DNA of 64,000 nt from NCBI GenBank assembly GCA_030704615.1, contig CM060733.1, forward strand, positions 7,070,001 through 7,134,000. The letters run 5' to 3'. Each line of letters starts with the position of its first letter. Position 1 is the stretch's first letter. The position numbers were made by a program, and so were the translations under genes. This DNA comes from Takakia lepidozioides. Taxonomy: Eukaryota; Streptophyta; Takakiopsida; Takakiales; Takakiaceae. This document shows, in pieces, positions 35,313-46,130 of this stretch. A model generated the notes under the pieces. That model was given only the letters and a program-made list of their open reading frames with translations. It was not told the DNA's origin and searched no databases.

Positions 35313-36599
35313 TGACGAGTTCTGAGCACGCGCGGACATGGTGACTGCATATTAGTCTAGGAGGTCGTGGTAAGTTGCGGTGTAGGTTGGGCTCACTGAA
35401 CCGCGTACCCGACTGCGGTTAGTGCAGGGGATCCGTGGTCGTACATGGTGGCTATGATCACTATCTAAGTCATACCGGCAAAGAGAAATCATGTACTTAT
35501 CTTCACAGGGCGAGTTTGCGTTTCTAAGTCCTATGGCATCCTACAATCTACTCAGTAACTGCCTTCCAAGTCTTTGTGTTTTATTGTCTAATTCTTACCG
35601 CCTAGGCCCCCGAGCCGCCTATAGCCGGGACATGTTTTAATAATCCCTTCACAAGGCACCTACTGAGCCTAGGAAGAAGAGGAAAAATCTTCCTCTCCCA
35701 ATGCCCCTCCTTCACCGAGTGCTTAAGTTCAAGTCATCTCTGATGGAAGGGCCAACGATTCCTACCCCAGTGCCTAAAATACTTTGTCTTAGCAAAGGAG
35801 TGGCCAAAATACCTATCATAATCCAATAGGTTCACCAAGTTCAATAAGGTGGTTCTAAGCCCTCAACTCAATAAGTTCAATCAGTTTAATCAACGCCCTT
35901 CAGGCTATAACGTGCACCACGTGCATCTATCCTATTTAAGCAATTTCGCAAATCAGAAATGCTGAAAAATAAAAGAAATTAAGAAAATCAGGAAAAATAC
36001 CTCCCATATGGGAAATCATGTGGGGAATCCAAAGATACATGGGCGCCTAAAGATGCCATTGGGAACCCAATGAGAACCGAGGAACACCCGGGAACCGTTC
36101 CATGCCGCGGGGAACTGCCACGGCCCTATCGGATGATGAATCTCGTGAGAGCTCATCCCTGCCACTACATTCGTCAGTCCAGAAAATGCATGCATAAATA
36201 ATAAAATAACCACTTGTAGGTCCAAGCCAGATTTCACCCCTTTATATTATTTTAAGGCGCTGGTGCGCTTTCCCTCCGTGGAAAAAGTTATCCTCTACCT
36301 TGGGCTCTGACACAAATGCGCACTGTAGCCGAGTTTTTAGGACATAGTACTTTCTCTCCTCCCTTGTCTCTCGAGGTCTCCGCCTCTTGCTTACTACTCA
36401 CAGCTTGACTCTCTCTTGGAGTCATAAGAACGCTCCCCTCCAAGGCTACGTCCTCCCAAAATCCTAGATTTTATCTACCACTGGCGCCTTAGATAATGGC
36501 TCCTAACCCTTAGAGGGGTATAAATTGAATCTAATAGCTAAAGGTAAGAATACCCCCCTTTAAGGGAATTTGCAGACGCATTGTCCACTGGATAAAACG

Positions 36600-36682
36600 C
36601 CCCCGCCACGTGGCGGGGCAAAGATCCGCGCGTAGCGGTCCAAGCCGTGGACCGCTGCGGGTTAACGCCGGCGTCCGCCGGT
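36600..36682 (+). other. Three-hairpin GC-rich cassette, relative of 33,888-33,972
   Basis: Perfect palindrome CCCCGCCACGTGGCGGGG at 36,601-36,618. Stem AGCGGTCCA/TGGACCGCT at 36,634-36,656. CCGGCG-TC-CGCCGG at 36,668-36,681. The last stem keeps the TC loop and length of the 33.9 kb cassette while the last base pair is swapped (G:C for C:G), a compensatory change. It lies inside solo-LTR-like insertion 1. Confidence 0.6.
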
Positions 36683-36879
36683 CTGTCTCAGCTGTTGGTT
36701 ATCCTACATGTAAAGACCCGCCCTCTGCTCGCACATTTTGGGGCCTCACGCCTGAGCCACGCGGCTGATGTACTTGATCTCAGTACGACTTAAGGTCAGC
36801 GCTGGAGCCCCGCTCCCTGTATGTCGTGGCTGGGCCACGGCTGCCTCCACGCTTTTAATAATCGAGTGCCTACTCTCTA

Positions 36880-37492
36880 GGCGCAGCACCCGGGCTCCTC
36901 CCGGGCTGCTCGCGATCTTGGGGCAGCTGCTGTCAAGCGAAATCAGCCCACCTCCCAAGACAAAAAAAAATACAACCCACCCTCCCTTGGGCCTCCATGG
37001 CTTGCTAGTTGGGGGGGAAATTAGCATATAGTGGGGTTTGAGGTACGAGCATAGTATCTGGCTGAAGGTGAAACTGAAGGGCGGCATGAATACAAAGGAC
37101 TTCTTTGTGGGTTGTGTTTACATGCCCACAGAGGGGACCCTTAGTGCTGACGCAGACAAAGCCTTCGAAGATGTAAAGCTAGACTGTGCTTCATTCCTTG
37201 CCAAAGGTCAGGTGATTTTATTGGCGACTTCAATGCCCGGGTGGATAAAGGTCTCTCATCATGATGATATCATTGGGCCTTTTGGTGAGGACGAGCTGAA
37301 CTCTAATGGCAGACAATTAATTAACTGTCTGGAAGAGCTTCAGCTTCTGGCCTTGAACAATAGGACAAAAGGTAATTTCATCCACCCAGCTCCTCAAGGC
37401 GAATTCCAGGATTTTTCATCCATCCAAGAAGTAGAAATGCAAATAATAGGCCCCGTGAGTGCCATCGACTCAATAATTTGGCCCCACTGCTA
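36880..37492 (+). pseudogene. LINE endonuclease (EEP) domain fragment
   Basis: The frame at 37,038-37,493 encodes FVGCVYMPTEGTLSADAD, then FLAKGQVILL, FGEDELNSNGRQLI and ELQLLALNNR, the pattern of LINE apurinic-like endonucleases. The usual catalytic GDFNARVG stretch reads ATSMPGWIKV here, so it is inactive. A probable upstream piece (HGLLVGGE, at about 36,990) is separated by a stop codon. No reverse transcriptase follows. It is inserted in solo-LTR-like insertion 1. Confidence 0.75.
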
Positions 37493-38190
37493 ATCAGCTC
37501 CATAAATCACCAAACTCGGTGACAAACTACAATTATATACCTCGTATCAGCCTATAAATTCTCAGCTCCATTGGTGGTAAGAAGTTGTGTTTCTCGCCAT
37601 TCGTCGTATTTTCGCTACACACAGATTTTGTGGTATTTTTGGAAATCAAATCCCTGGTGATGGCTCTGGGGTCTTTGACCCTGCCACTGAGTCATAGGTT
37701 GTCCGGAGTCCCCTCCAGTTGTCCCGCACTACTAACAAGTCCACGCTTTGCCGTTTGAAGTCGTCCTGACTTGCTGTCATTCCGATGCGGCCAATTGCTT
37801 TGTTGCGATATTTCATCGCTGTACATGTTGCTTCCACCAATTGCCAAGCTCCTCGCCGTGTGTTCCTACTGGACTTGAAAGGTGGGAGAAAAGAGAGATC
37901 GCAATCTGGGACTGGAACAGTCGTCCTGTATTGTTTGGACATGATTAATTTGTCGTTTCTGGTATCGAATTGGCAACCTAATCTGCTGTCGATGCAGCTT
38001 CCTATGGTCATCTTTACGTCAGAGTTCCACTCCATGGTCGTCGCAGACACTGTCTAATTTCCTACATGCTTTCCCAACGATTTCCAGACAAATAACAAAC
38101 TAACCTGTTTTGGCAGTACAATGCCGAAACCGCTTGTCTTATGATAAAAAACGATCTGAAAAGAAAAGTGTACCAATATATGCATCTACA

Positions 38191-39187
38191 AACCGCTACT
38201 GGCCTTGGGTCTTCAGATTTTGTGGACACTTCTTGGCTGACAATGGTTGTCTGCTCATCCTCCAAGCAGCCATTTTGAAGTGTTGGCGCCAGCTTGTCAG
38301 TTTCCTCAAGTAGGATGGAATGAAGGTGATTAAAAGTTGGAATGGGGTTAACAGCTTGGCACTCACAAATGGGGACTTCCCAAGCCAGAAGGTAGATTCT
38401 CATTTCATCATTTGCTTTCAACCCTCCAAAAATGTTGGTAAGGTTTTGACTCATCTGTTTTCCATTTTTGCATGTCCTTCTCCCCTACCATCTTTGCGTT
38501 GACGCAAGCATGGTGCAAGTGTTCCCATTAGTCTTTCCCCGGTCCTGGCTTCGATGCTCCAGTGTCTTCCTTGTTTTAACTGTGCAGACTCGTGCTTTCG
38601 ACGTGCACTGTCTTGTAAGAGAATGCCACCCATCCACACCGTCTTCCGTGAAGGAGTTCGAAGTCATGGAGGTGGGGGGGGGGGGGGGGGGGGGGCATGT
38701 TGACTCCTCTTGCAATCTGGTGGATGATGATTTTATCTACAACTACGTGGATGCATCACTTACAGTGCTACGGGCGTCTGGAGAGCCATGGAGAGGTGCA
38801 CGGGAGAAGAGTCCGGCCTTCATGCAGACTGTCATCGAGTCTTGCAACGTTCAAGGATCCCGGGTTGTTGATCTCACTCCTGGAACAAGTTTGTGGTTTT
38901 GCATTGACAGTCTCGTAATGTTCTGCCTTCATTTGTTGTTCCTTTTGGATTGCAGGCATGCTTTGCTCCCTGCTCATTGATCGGTTTTGCATGCAGGGGC
39001 TTCATTAGCAAGGCGACAGAAAGGCATATGTTCGCCTTTGAGGGCAATGCTGACCTCTACAATGAGGTGATAGCTCCTCTCCATGAGGGCTCGACTTCAG
39101 GCACGCAGACAGATGCGGCGCTCGCAGCAATGGTCGTGGAACACGAAGACATGGCCGACATTGACGACGATTTTGATTGTGAGTAAG
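38191..39187 (+). pseudogene. Methyltransferase-like gene, copy 2, 3' part
   Basis: Resumes with RYWPWVFRFCGHFLADNGC, then KVIKSWNGVN. At 38,809 is EKSPAFMQTVIES, at 38,864-38,887 VVDLTPGT (motif I), and after an intron FISKATERHMFAFEGNADLY then NEVIAPL (motif II) at about 39,004-39,062. Here the segment linking motif I to motif II (FISKATERH) survives, which copy 1 lacks. A G homopolymer of about 22 at 38,674-38,695 shifts the frame upstream of HVDSSC. GTAAGT follows the last exon at about 39,184. Non-functional because of the split and stops. Confidence 0.6.
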
Positions 39188-40513
39188 TCTACACCATTCT
39201 TTTACGTTCTTCTTTGTTAGCTTTTGCTTCTTCATTTGGGCCTCCACTGTGGCATGCCCATGAAACTTTGGGATGTTTTTGCAAGAGCCCAAGAACGCCA
39301 AGGTTCATCCTTTTCTTTGCGAACCCGGACTTCTATCCTAGTCCGCCCCCCTTCTTGAATTGCCATGTTATGCGGAGGCTACAGCCAGAGCATTTGCTCT
39401 CCAGGCATTTCCCCCTCCTTTGCTTTGCGACCGGAGGGAAAATGTGGATAGGAGGGCTACGGTGTTCATTGATAGTTGTGCTTCAGTTTTGGATGCAAAC
39501 TCCTCTAGTGGCAGTGCATCTTCTTGTTCGCAATGATCCATTTCTTTTCAAACTATCTATCAATACACCAATACTGAGTGGTTTGATTTGAATCCGGTGT
39601 GTGCCTCTGGACCTGTTCTTCTCTTCATAACTTCCTTCATCTATGTTTCTCCATTCATCCATATTTGAGGCGTCCACAATACAGGCACTCGGCATCCATC
39701 CTGTTGTCAATTGTTCATCCATGCATTCATGCATTCATCTATCCATCGGTGCACCAGAGTTCATCCAAACTCAATGTTAAGTTCATCCAGAGTTCATCCA
39801 AAATGCACAAAATATTCATCCAACATTCATCCAAATTTCATCCACATGCACACAATGTCTCTTCTACAAAGTTGCAAACTACTGCCTGGTTGTATGCATC
39901 ATTTCCTGGGGATACAAGCCTCCCGGGGTTTTCTCATCCACGGTTATAGGCCCGCTATAGGCCCGCGTGGTGACAATCATCCTTGTCCGTTAGCATCTTT
40001 CCGCTCACGGATGAGCATCTTCTCGCTCACGAATCTTTTCGCTCACCTGAGCCGCTCACGGATTAGCATCCCCAACCAATTAGACTCTATCACCAACGTA
40101 TTTATCTTGCTAGCGGCGCTACCGTAAATAGAAAATGACGAGGAAAACCACTTGACCTTTAGAGAACTTAACCCTAAAGGACGACGCGCCCTAAAATGGG
40201 TCACGTCGTTTTTCCATCCAGCTCGTATCTTCATTGGATGAACTCCGATGAATATGAGCCCTGAACGGAAAATGTGCAGCGCCGTCTCTTCTACATGCTC
40301 TACCAAACGGCGGATCAAAATCATGAAAGCCCTGCATGCAAGAATTTATGGAATGTCAAGGGGTCCAGAAAATGGGTGGTCGAGGGGGTGGCCACGCAGG
40401 TTGACCGGGCACGTGGCAGGCCGGACCAGCTGTGCTGGCAGGCAGCAGTGGCAATGCAAAGCGGTGGATGCATGGGTTGGCCATGCATGCCCGCCCGCCT
40501 TTGATGGTAAAAG
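38191..40513 (+). repeat. 3.2 kb segmental duplication, copy 2 (right part)
   Basis: Matches 32,012-34,352 of copy 1; the left part of this copy is 34,421-35,312. It lacks the 85 bp cassette and retains the TTCATCC array (39,630-39,850), the CGCTCACG words and the GGCGCTACCGTAAATAG end at 40,115-40,131. Confidence 0.88.
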
Positions 40514-40915
40514 CCATCCGGGGGCAGCGCAGGGTGGTGGGGGACTTGGGTGTTTCGCGCGCATTTTGCTAGAGCTGTTCACTCTCCTATGTTTCCCTGC
40601 AGCTCGACGAGGACCTTCGCATGCCCTCCTTTTCCTTGCGTGGTGACCTTGTGTTGAAGGGCTCTTATGTTTCGCAGGCTTTTGGGGGTCGTCTCTCTCT
40701 TACCCGGTTGTGTGCAGGGAAGCACCGGCCGCCTCTGAGAGCCGTTGCGTGCAATAATCCTGCGCCGTTTAGGGTGTTTATTCTTTGGGGCTTTGGGGGC
40801 GAGGAGATCATGTTAGTGTGTTGGGCTTCTGTCATGAATGGTGCGTCTTGGGCTACACCCTGAACGTGCATGAATCTTTAGCGCGATTTTTCCTGTTCAT
40901 CTCTTTGCTAACAGT
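40514..40915. other. Junction between duplication copy 2 and piggyBac relic
   Basis: G/C-rich sequence with open frames but no recognised domain. It may hold the 5' leader or first exon of the piggyBac transposase (acceptor-like TTTCCCTGCAG at about 40,600). Confidence 0.35.
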
Positions 40916-40974
40916 TTGGAATATTTTGTGCCTGAAGAGGGGGGTGAGAGTGGCATGGGTGTGTATGAGGGAGA

Positions 40975-42505
40975 TTCAGCAAACATGATGGATTGGGATA
41001 TTGAGCATGATGAGAGTGATGAGGTAGATGAGCCTATGGATTCCGATTTTGCTGCCTTGTTTGCTCCAAGAACATGGGAGTGTGGCGAGAGTACCTTTTG
41101 TAGCGATAGAGAGGTGTTCACTGGCCCGCTGCCTGGGCCTGTATTGCTGAGTTGGTGCACCCGAGTCTGTTTACATTGTTTAGTTTGTTTTGGTCGCCGG
41201 CAACTCTGGCTCGGATATGCAGAGAAAGCAACAATTATGCTGCCGAGCATATTGCCGAAGGTACTCGTGGGGGTTCAAGGGGGACTCCGCTGCTCGTGCC
41301 AAAGTTGCGAGCATGGTTTGGCATCTATTTGTTCATGGGCATAAAGAAATTGCCTAACAGCCAGTGCTACTCATGGCAACAGTCCCAACCTTTTTTTTCC
41401 ATGTCATGTCATAAGAAAGGTGGTGACTCGAGACAGGTATGAGAGCATTTTGCGGTGCTTGCATTTTGTGGGTAATGAGACACTGGTTTCAGATCGCACC
41501 AGTGAGCACTATGACGAATTGGGGAAGGTCAGATGGGTGTGAGAGGAGATTGTCACCAAATGCAAGTCACATTGGAATTTGTGTAAGCTTCTGACTGTGG
41601 GTGAGATTATGATCAAGTACAAGGGCAAATACTGTGTGATTTGCTAGTATACGCCAAAGAAACCAGTCAAGGGGATAAAGGATTGGGCGCTAGCCGACTC
41701 TGTCAGCAGCTAAGTTGCAGATTTTGACATGTACAGTGGGAAAAATGGTAAGGGCATCTGGGCCACTGGCACTGTTTGGCTGAATAGAAAGGGTTTGCCT
41801 CCTTCCTTGACAAGCTTGAAAAAAAACAAGAAGGAGAAACAAGGGGACACTTGGTTCTGAATGCACCAAAGCCGGCAAATGGCGGCATGCCTGTGGTGGG
41901 ACAAGAAGGGTGTCTTCATGGTGTCATCAGGGGCTCGGCCAGCATCGGGCCCCAATTCTCCTGTCAGTGTGAAGCAATTTGTGGGGAATGTCCAAAGGGT
42001 CTTGGTGCCCTCTGCGCCAATGCATGTCCAGTACCAGACGTACATGCGTGGGGTGGAAATGCAAGATCAGCTCAGGGGAGCTTATAGCATGCAGCTCAAA
42101 ACCATGAAGTGGTGGCACAGGGTTTTTTTTCTTTCTTCTGGATACCACCATGATCAATATCTACATTTTGCATGTTATATCCTTGATGAAGACCATGGGC
42201 ATTCGAGAGCAAGACCCACCTAGATTTCAGTCTGGCCATGGCTCATTCACTTACTGCTGGCACTTGGGCGTCCTTGGAAACGAGGAGTGTGTTGGTTCCT
42301 AAGGCGCCAGATGTGCACCAGACTCTGCATTCCACACTTCGACGGTCGTGCGTGCAGTGCCGTCGGTGGACGCATCACTATTGCCCACAATGCGAAAATG
42401 CGTTCTTATGTCTTGGTGCGTGTTGGCGGGAGGCCCATCGTGCTCGGGAAATGTGGTTTTGCCTTTGTTTTTCTTGTGGATTCGTTTTTGTGGTTCTTGC
42501 AGCCT
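40975..42505 (+). pseudogene. piggyBac-type transposase relic
   Basis: Segments in order across frames: acidic N-terminus (HDESDEVDEPMDSD), FTGPLPGP at about 41,115, LFSLFWSPATLARICRESNN and LRAWFGIYLFMGIKKLPN (41,150-41,360), ILRCLHFVGNETL, GEIMIKYKGKYCVIC and YTPKKPVKGIKDWALADS (41,450-41,700), ATGTVWLNRKGLP (41,760), WWDKKGVFMVSSG (41,900), MRGVEMQDQLRG and KTMKWWHRVFF (42,045-42,130). The last is a C-terminal zinc-ribbon, CVQCRRWTHHYCPQCENAFL, at 42,354-42,415. This matches the DDE_Tnp_1_7 family order. Catalytic aspartates appear lost: DE reads GE, the segment with the second Asp is deleted, and GVD reads GVE. Several stops and frame changes confirm it is dead. Confidence 0.82.
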
Positions 42506-43336
42506 GTGAGTGAGTGTGTTGGTTGCCTGGCATATATGGGTGGGGCATTCTTCTGACTGTGGTTTCGCACTTGTTGCTTGGCAAGGGGGTGCATGTAGAG
42601 TGTGCTATTTGTGTGAGTGAGTTCTGCCTTGAGTGTTTCCATGAACACTGGGATTTTGCGTTTTGTTGACAGGTCGTCTTCTCGGGTTGAGTGCTTCCTG
42701 TTGAGCTTCACTGTGGTGTTAATGTTGGGGTGCATCTCGTTTTGCATGTCGTATTGCCTTGCCATGTTTTGGTTCGGGGGATGGCTGGTCGCAGGGGCAT
42801 TTCATGGGCATATACCTGTTTTGGTTTGGGGCTCTTATGTTTCGGGGGGGCATCTCGTGGGCATTTCACTGTTTTGTTTTAGGGGTGGCTAGGGGGGGAG
42901 GGAGCATTTTGAGGGGGGGCTGGGGTGGTGATTGTTGTTGTTGTTTTGGGTGGAGGGTGTATGGCTACTTTGCGAGGGGGGGATTGTCTGCACAAAGGGG
43001 CAGAGCAGGGGGTTTGATAACTGAGTGTCGATAAAGAGGAAGAAGATTGATGAGAAAGGGATGATCTGCGGTGAAAGGAGAGCCAATGGTCTCTTCGTCT
43101 CTCTCACCGCATGATTTGACCTTCGATCGCTCTTTATTTAAGGTATAGCTCATGTATCCGCCCCTTTGCTCATCCAAAGCTTCCCAAAACCTGGCATCCA
43201 TTCTCCTCAAACTAATGTCATTTCAACCATCCAACCACTGAAATCTTGAGTTCATCCGCCAACAATGGTTTTATTGAGTTGAGCTCATGGGCGCAGCGCT
43301 TCCACCCTATGTCGCCAAATTTTTATTATTCACCTC
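42506..43336. other. G-rich spacer
   Basis: G/T-rich plus strand with repeated phrases (TTTTGGTTTGGGG, GGGGCATTTCATGGGCAT). No gene was recognised. It may be the 3' region of the piggyBac element. Confidence 0.4.
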
Positions 43337-45243
43337 TAACGAGCCCTGGTCGTGCGCAATCAGGGTGATGACATACTAGTTAGGATGGGTTGAGGTGTAT
43401 AGCGGAATGGGTTAGGCTCGAAGAATGGTGCACTCGACTGCGGTTAGTGCAGGTGATTCGTGGTTTGCTAATGGTGAAGTTAATGAAAAAAATTTAATTC
43501 TATCGATAAAGAAAAATTTAATTTTTATTTCACAAGGCGAAGTTGTATTTTTAATTTATACTTTATTTTAATGTATTTTAATCTTGCAATGGCCTTCAAG
43601 TCTTCTTTATTTATTACGCCTAAATCGCCAATGGCCTTCAAGTCTTCTTTATTTATTACGCCTAAATCGCCAAGACGCCAATAGTCGAGACACTTTTCTT
43701 GATCCTTTCACAAAGCACTTACCGAGTTTAGGGAGGAAGAGGGGAACCTCTACCCCTCTCATTCCTGGGTGGTTGAAGTCAACCCACCTCTCACACGAAA
43801 GGCCAACCTCCTTTGAGAAATCTTGGGTTTTCAATTCAAATCAAGTCTCTAGGACTATTTATCAACAATTAACAATTCAAACAAATGGCCAAAAACTAAT
43901 AAAAAATAAATAAATCATAAAAATTACCCTTGGATATAGAATCCCCTCTGGATTCAAGGGATCCTGAAATTACCTTCAGGAGCCCCAGGGAACAGCCTGA
44001 GAACTAGCCCCTCATATGGAAACTCCGGGGAATGGCTTTCAACGAGCAGGAACAGCCACAGGGAACGACCGTCTTGATTGATGACTATGGATGGATGAAA
44101 TCTGGGACACTCTGTTCATCTGTTGCTCAAAACATGCTAGGTGATATTCTAGAATACTCTAAATGGTGGGGGCGGGCTGTTTTCCCACTTGCCCTCTAAC
44201 CCCTTGACTTAAGGGTAGTGGAGACCTTTTCTAAACCCGGAATCCGTCATCCCCTACCTCTAAACTTGACACTATTTAACATTGTAGCCTAGTTTTAAGG
44301 CTAATGTACTTCTTGTCCAAAACTCTCATCCTCGTTGTCTCGGTATAAAACTCGGGAACTTCTAAACTTCTCGGGGTGAGCTCTAGCTAATTTGGATGGA
44401 AATCATCAAGAAGATTAGTCAAATGCTTTTTCATACTTGGATGGCTTGGTGGCATTTATCATCCAAACAACCCCTAGGGCAAAATTGTGCTTTTCCTCCA
44501 ATGAAATAAATAGGAAACCATTTAAATCGGTCGCCGCAAGTTTCTGCAACCTTAACCAAAAATGACAAAACTTGCTGGGAAATTATGGTTAGGTACTCCG
44601 TAAGTTCCTGCAAATCCTTAGGTCAATTGGAATTAAAAACCTTTCCCAAACACGTTCTTCGTGGATCCGTTGTATATGAAACTTGTTGCTTCCTTGGAAA
44701 ATAGTCTAATGGTGGTGCTCTTGGGAGTCTCTGACCCTGCCACTTGATCATAAAGCTCGGGAATCATCTCTAATTATCATTTGCACCGTCGGCTTGTTCA
44801 TGCTTCGCTCCGAAGTCGTTCTGACTTGCCGCTGTTCCGATGCAGTGTCCTGCGGTTGTTGCGATATCTCATCGGTATACAATCTAACTCTAAAATAGTA
44901 CTTCTCACTGTGTGGACCTACTGAAGAAGAGAAAAGATAGAAAAGGTAGATCACGACCCGTCCTCAACAGTCGCCCTCGTACGGTTTGAATAGTTCCAAG
45001 TTGTCGCTACTTATACCAAATTGGTAGCCTATCATTCTGTCTATGCAGCTTCCTACGTGGTCATATTGGTGCCATAGTTCTACTCCATGGTCGTCTCAGA
45101 CTCTATCTAAATTCCTAAGTGCTTCACCAACGGTTCCCAAATAACTAACAATTTGTCTCGTTTTGGCAGTACAATGCCGAAATTGTTTGGCTAAAGATAA
45201 AAAACGACCAGAAACTAAAAATGTACCCTTTTATGCATCTACA
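43337..45243. mobile_element. Solo-LTR-like insertion 2 (1.91 kb)
   Basis: Starts TAACGAG and ends ATGCATCTACA, flanked by an exact 5 bp duplication ACCTC (43,332-43,336 and 45,244-45,248). It shares ends and internal blocks with insertion 1 at 35,313-38,190. A 38-base phrase beginning CAATGGCCTTCAAGTCTTC is duplicated in tandem at 43,585-43,670. No coding capacity was recognised, and PBS and internal genes are absent, hence solo-LTR-like. Confidence 0.72.
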
Positions 45244-45249
45244 ACCTCA

Positions 45250-46130
45250 CCCTACCATCTACCACCTAAACTCGGTCAGCCATGACCGCCTCCAACTTTC
45301 AAGACAATAAATCCTTGAGCTCTCCCATACATGACCAACCTCCAGCCTGCAGCCCAGCCCGCAATATTGTTCCATCTTTGTCCGGTATTTTTGCTAGGCA
45401 GCTCCCTCAGCTACGAGTCTCCCGCTAATTCACAAGCATCTAGCACTTGCTTATAATGGGACCTCAAAGCTATATATGCCAACCTTAATCCAAGGAGGAG
45501 TCAGCCTCCACTGCATGTGCACGTGATAGCTGTAACAGATCACAAACCGTTCTCCAAAGACAGCCCCCCCCCCCCCCTCCAGTTGTCATCATCACCCATG
45601 CCTTTGGCTAATGAACTCCTGCAAATAAGCCCCATTCCTAAAGCTGCCAAAAAAATGAGAGAACATGTGGATCATATGAGATTGGAGGCTGGAGAGGATA
45701 GACTCCACTAGACCATCAAAGAAAAGACGCAGCAAGTGTTGCGCAGATCTCCACCGCCTTCATCGACTCCTCTACACAAGCATGACTTCCATTCCATTGG
45801 AATCAAAAACCCCTCCAACCCCAATATGATCATAGACATCGCCAGCAACCACATTGTGACGAAGATTTGTCTTAAGCATAACACATTTCTTGTCAATTAC
45901 GATGGGTATGGGTAGTCGACTTATTGTCCTCGACTAAACATGGTACACCAACCCCAATGATCAGTGAATTGGAGGACTCCAGTGTTACAATAATTTTATA
46001 GCATATTAAATTAGATGTACAACCAATGGAAGTAGTGGTTATTGTCACCTTAAAATATATAATATTTATGACTAGCTATCATCATAGGAGTAAGATTACA
46101 TATTGGTTTGTTGTATTTTCTATATTAAAA
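45250..46130. other. Spacer, no gene recognised
   Basis: Includes a C homopolymer at about 45,566-45,579. Short frames only. The truncated gypsy integrase end abuts at 46,131. Confidence 0.45.

Larger units (their letters stand above)
35313..38190. mobile_element. Solo-LTR-like insertion 1 (2.88 kb)
   Basis: Starts TGACGAG and ends ATGCATCTACA (TG...CA). It is flanked by GACCG (35,308-35,312) and AACCG (38,191-38,195); the uninterrupted copy 1 site has GACCG once, so this is a 5 bp target duplication with one later change. The relative at 43,337-45,243 shares both ends and several internal blocks, such as GACTGCGGTTAGTGCAGG and TGACCCTGCCACT. It has no internal retroviral genes. It is longer than its relative because it contains a LINE endonuclease fragment (about 36.8-37.5 kb) and a hairpin cassette (36.6 kb). 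Confidence 0.7.

Noticed and set aside
43337-45243. Insertion 2 as a MITE or Helitron
   Set aside because: No terminal inverted repeats or hairpin-CTRR end; TG...CA-like ends and a 5 bp duplication fit an LTR better.
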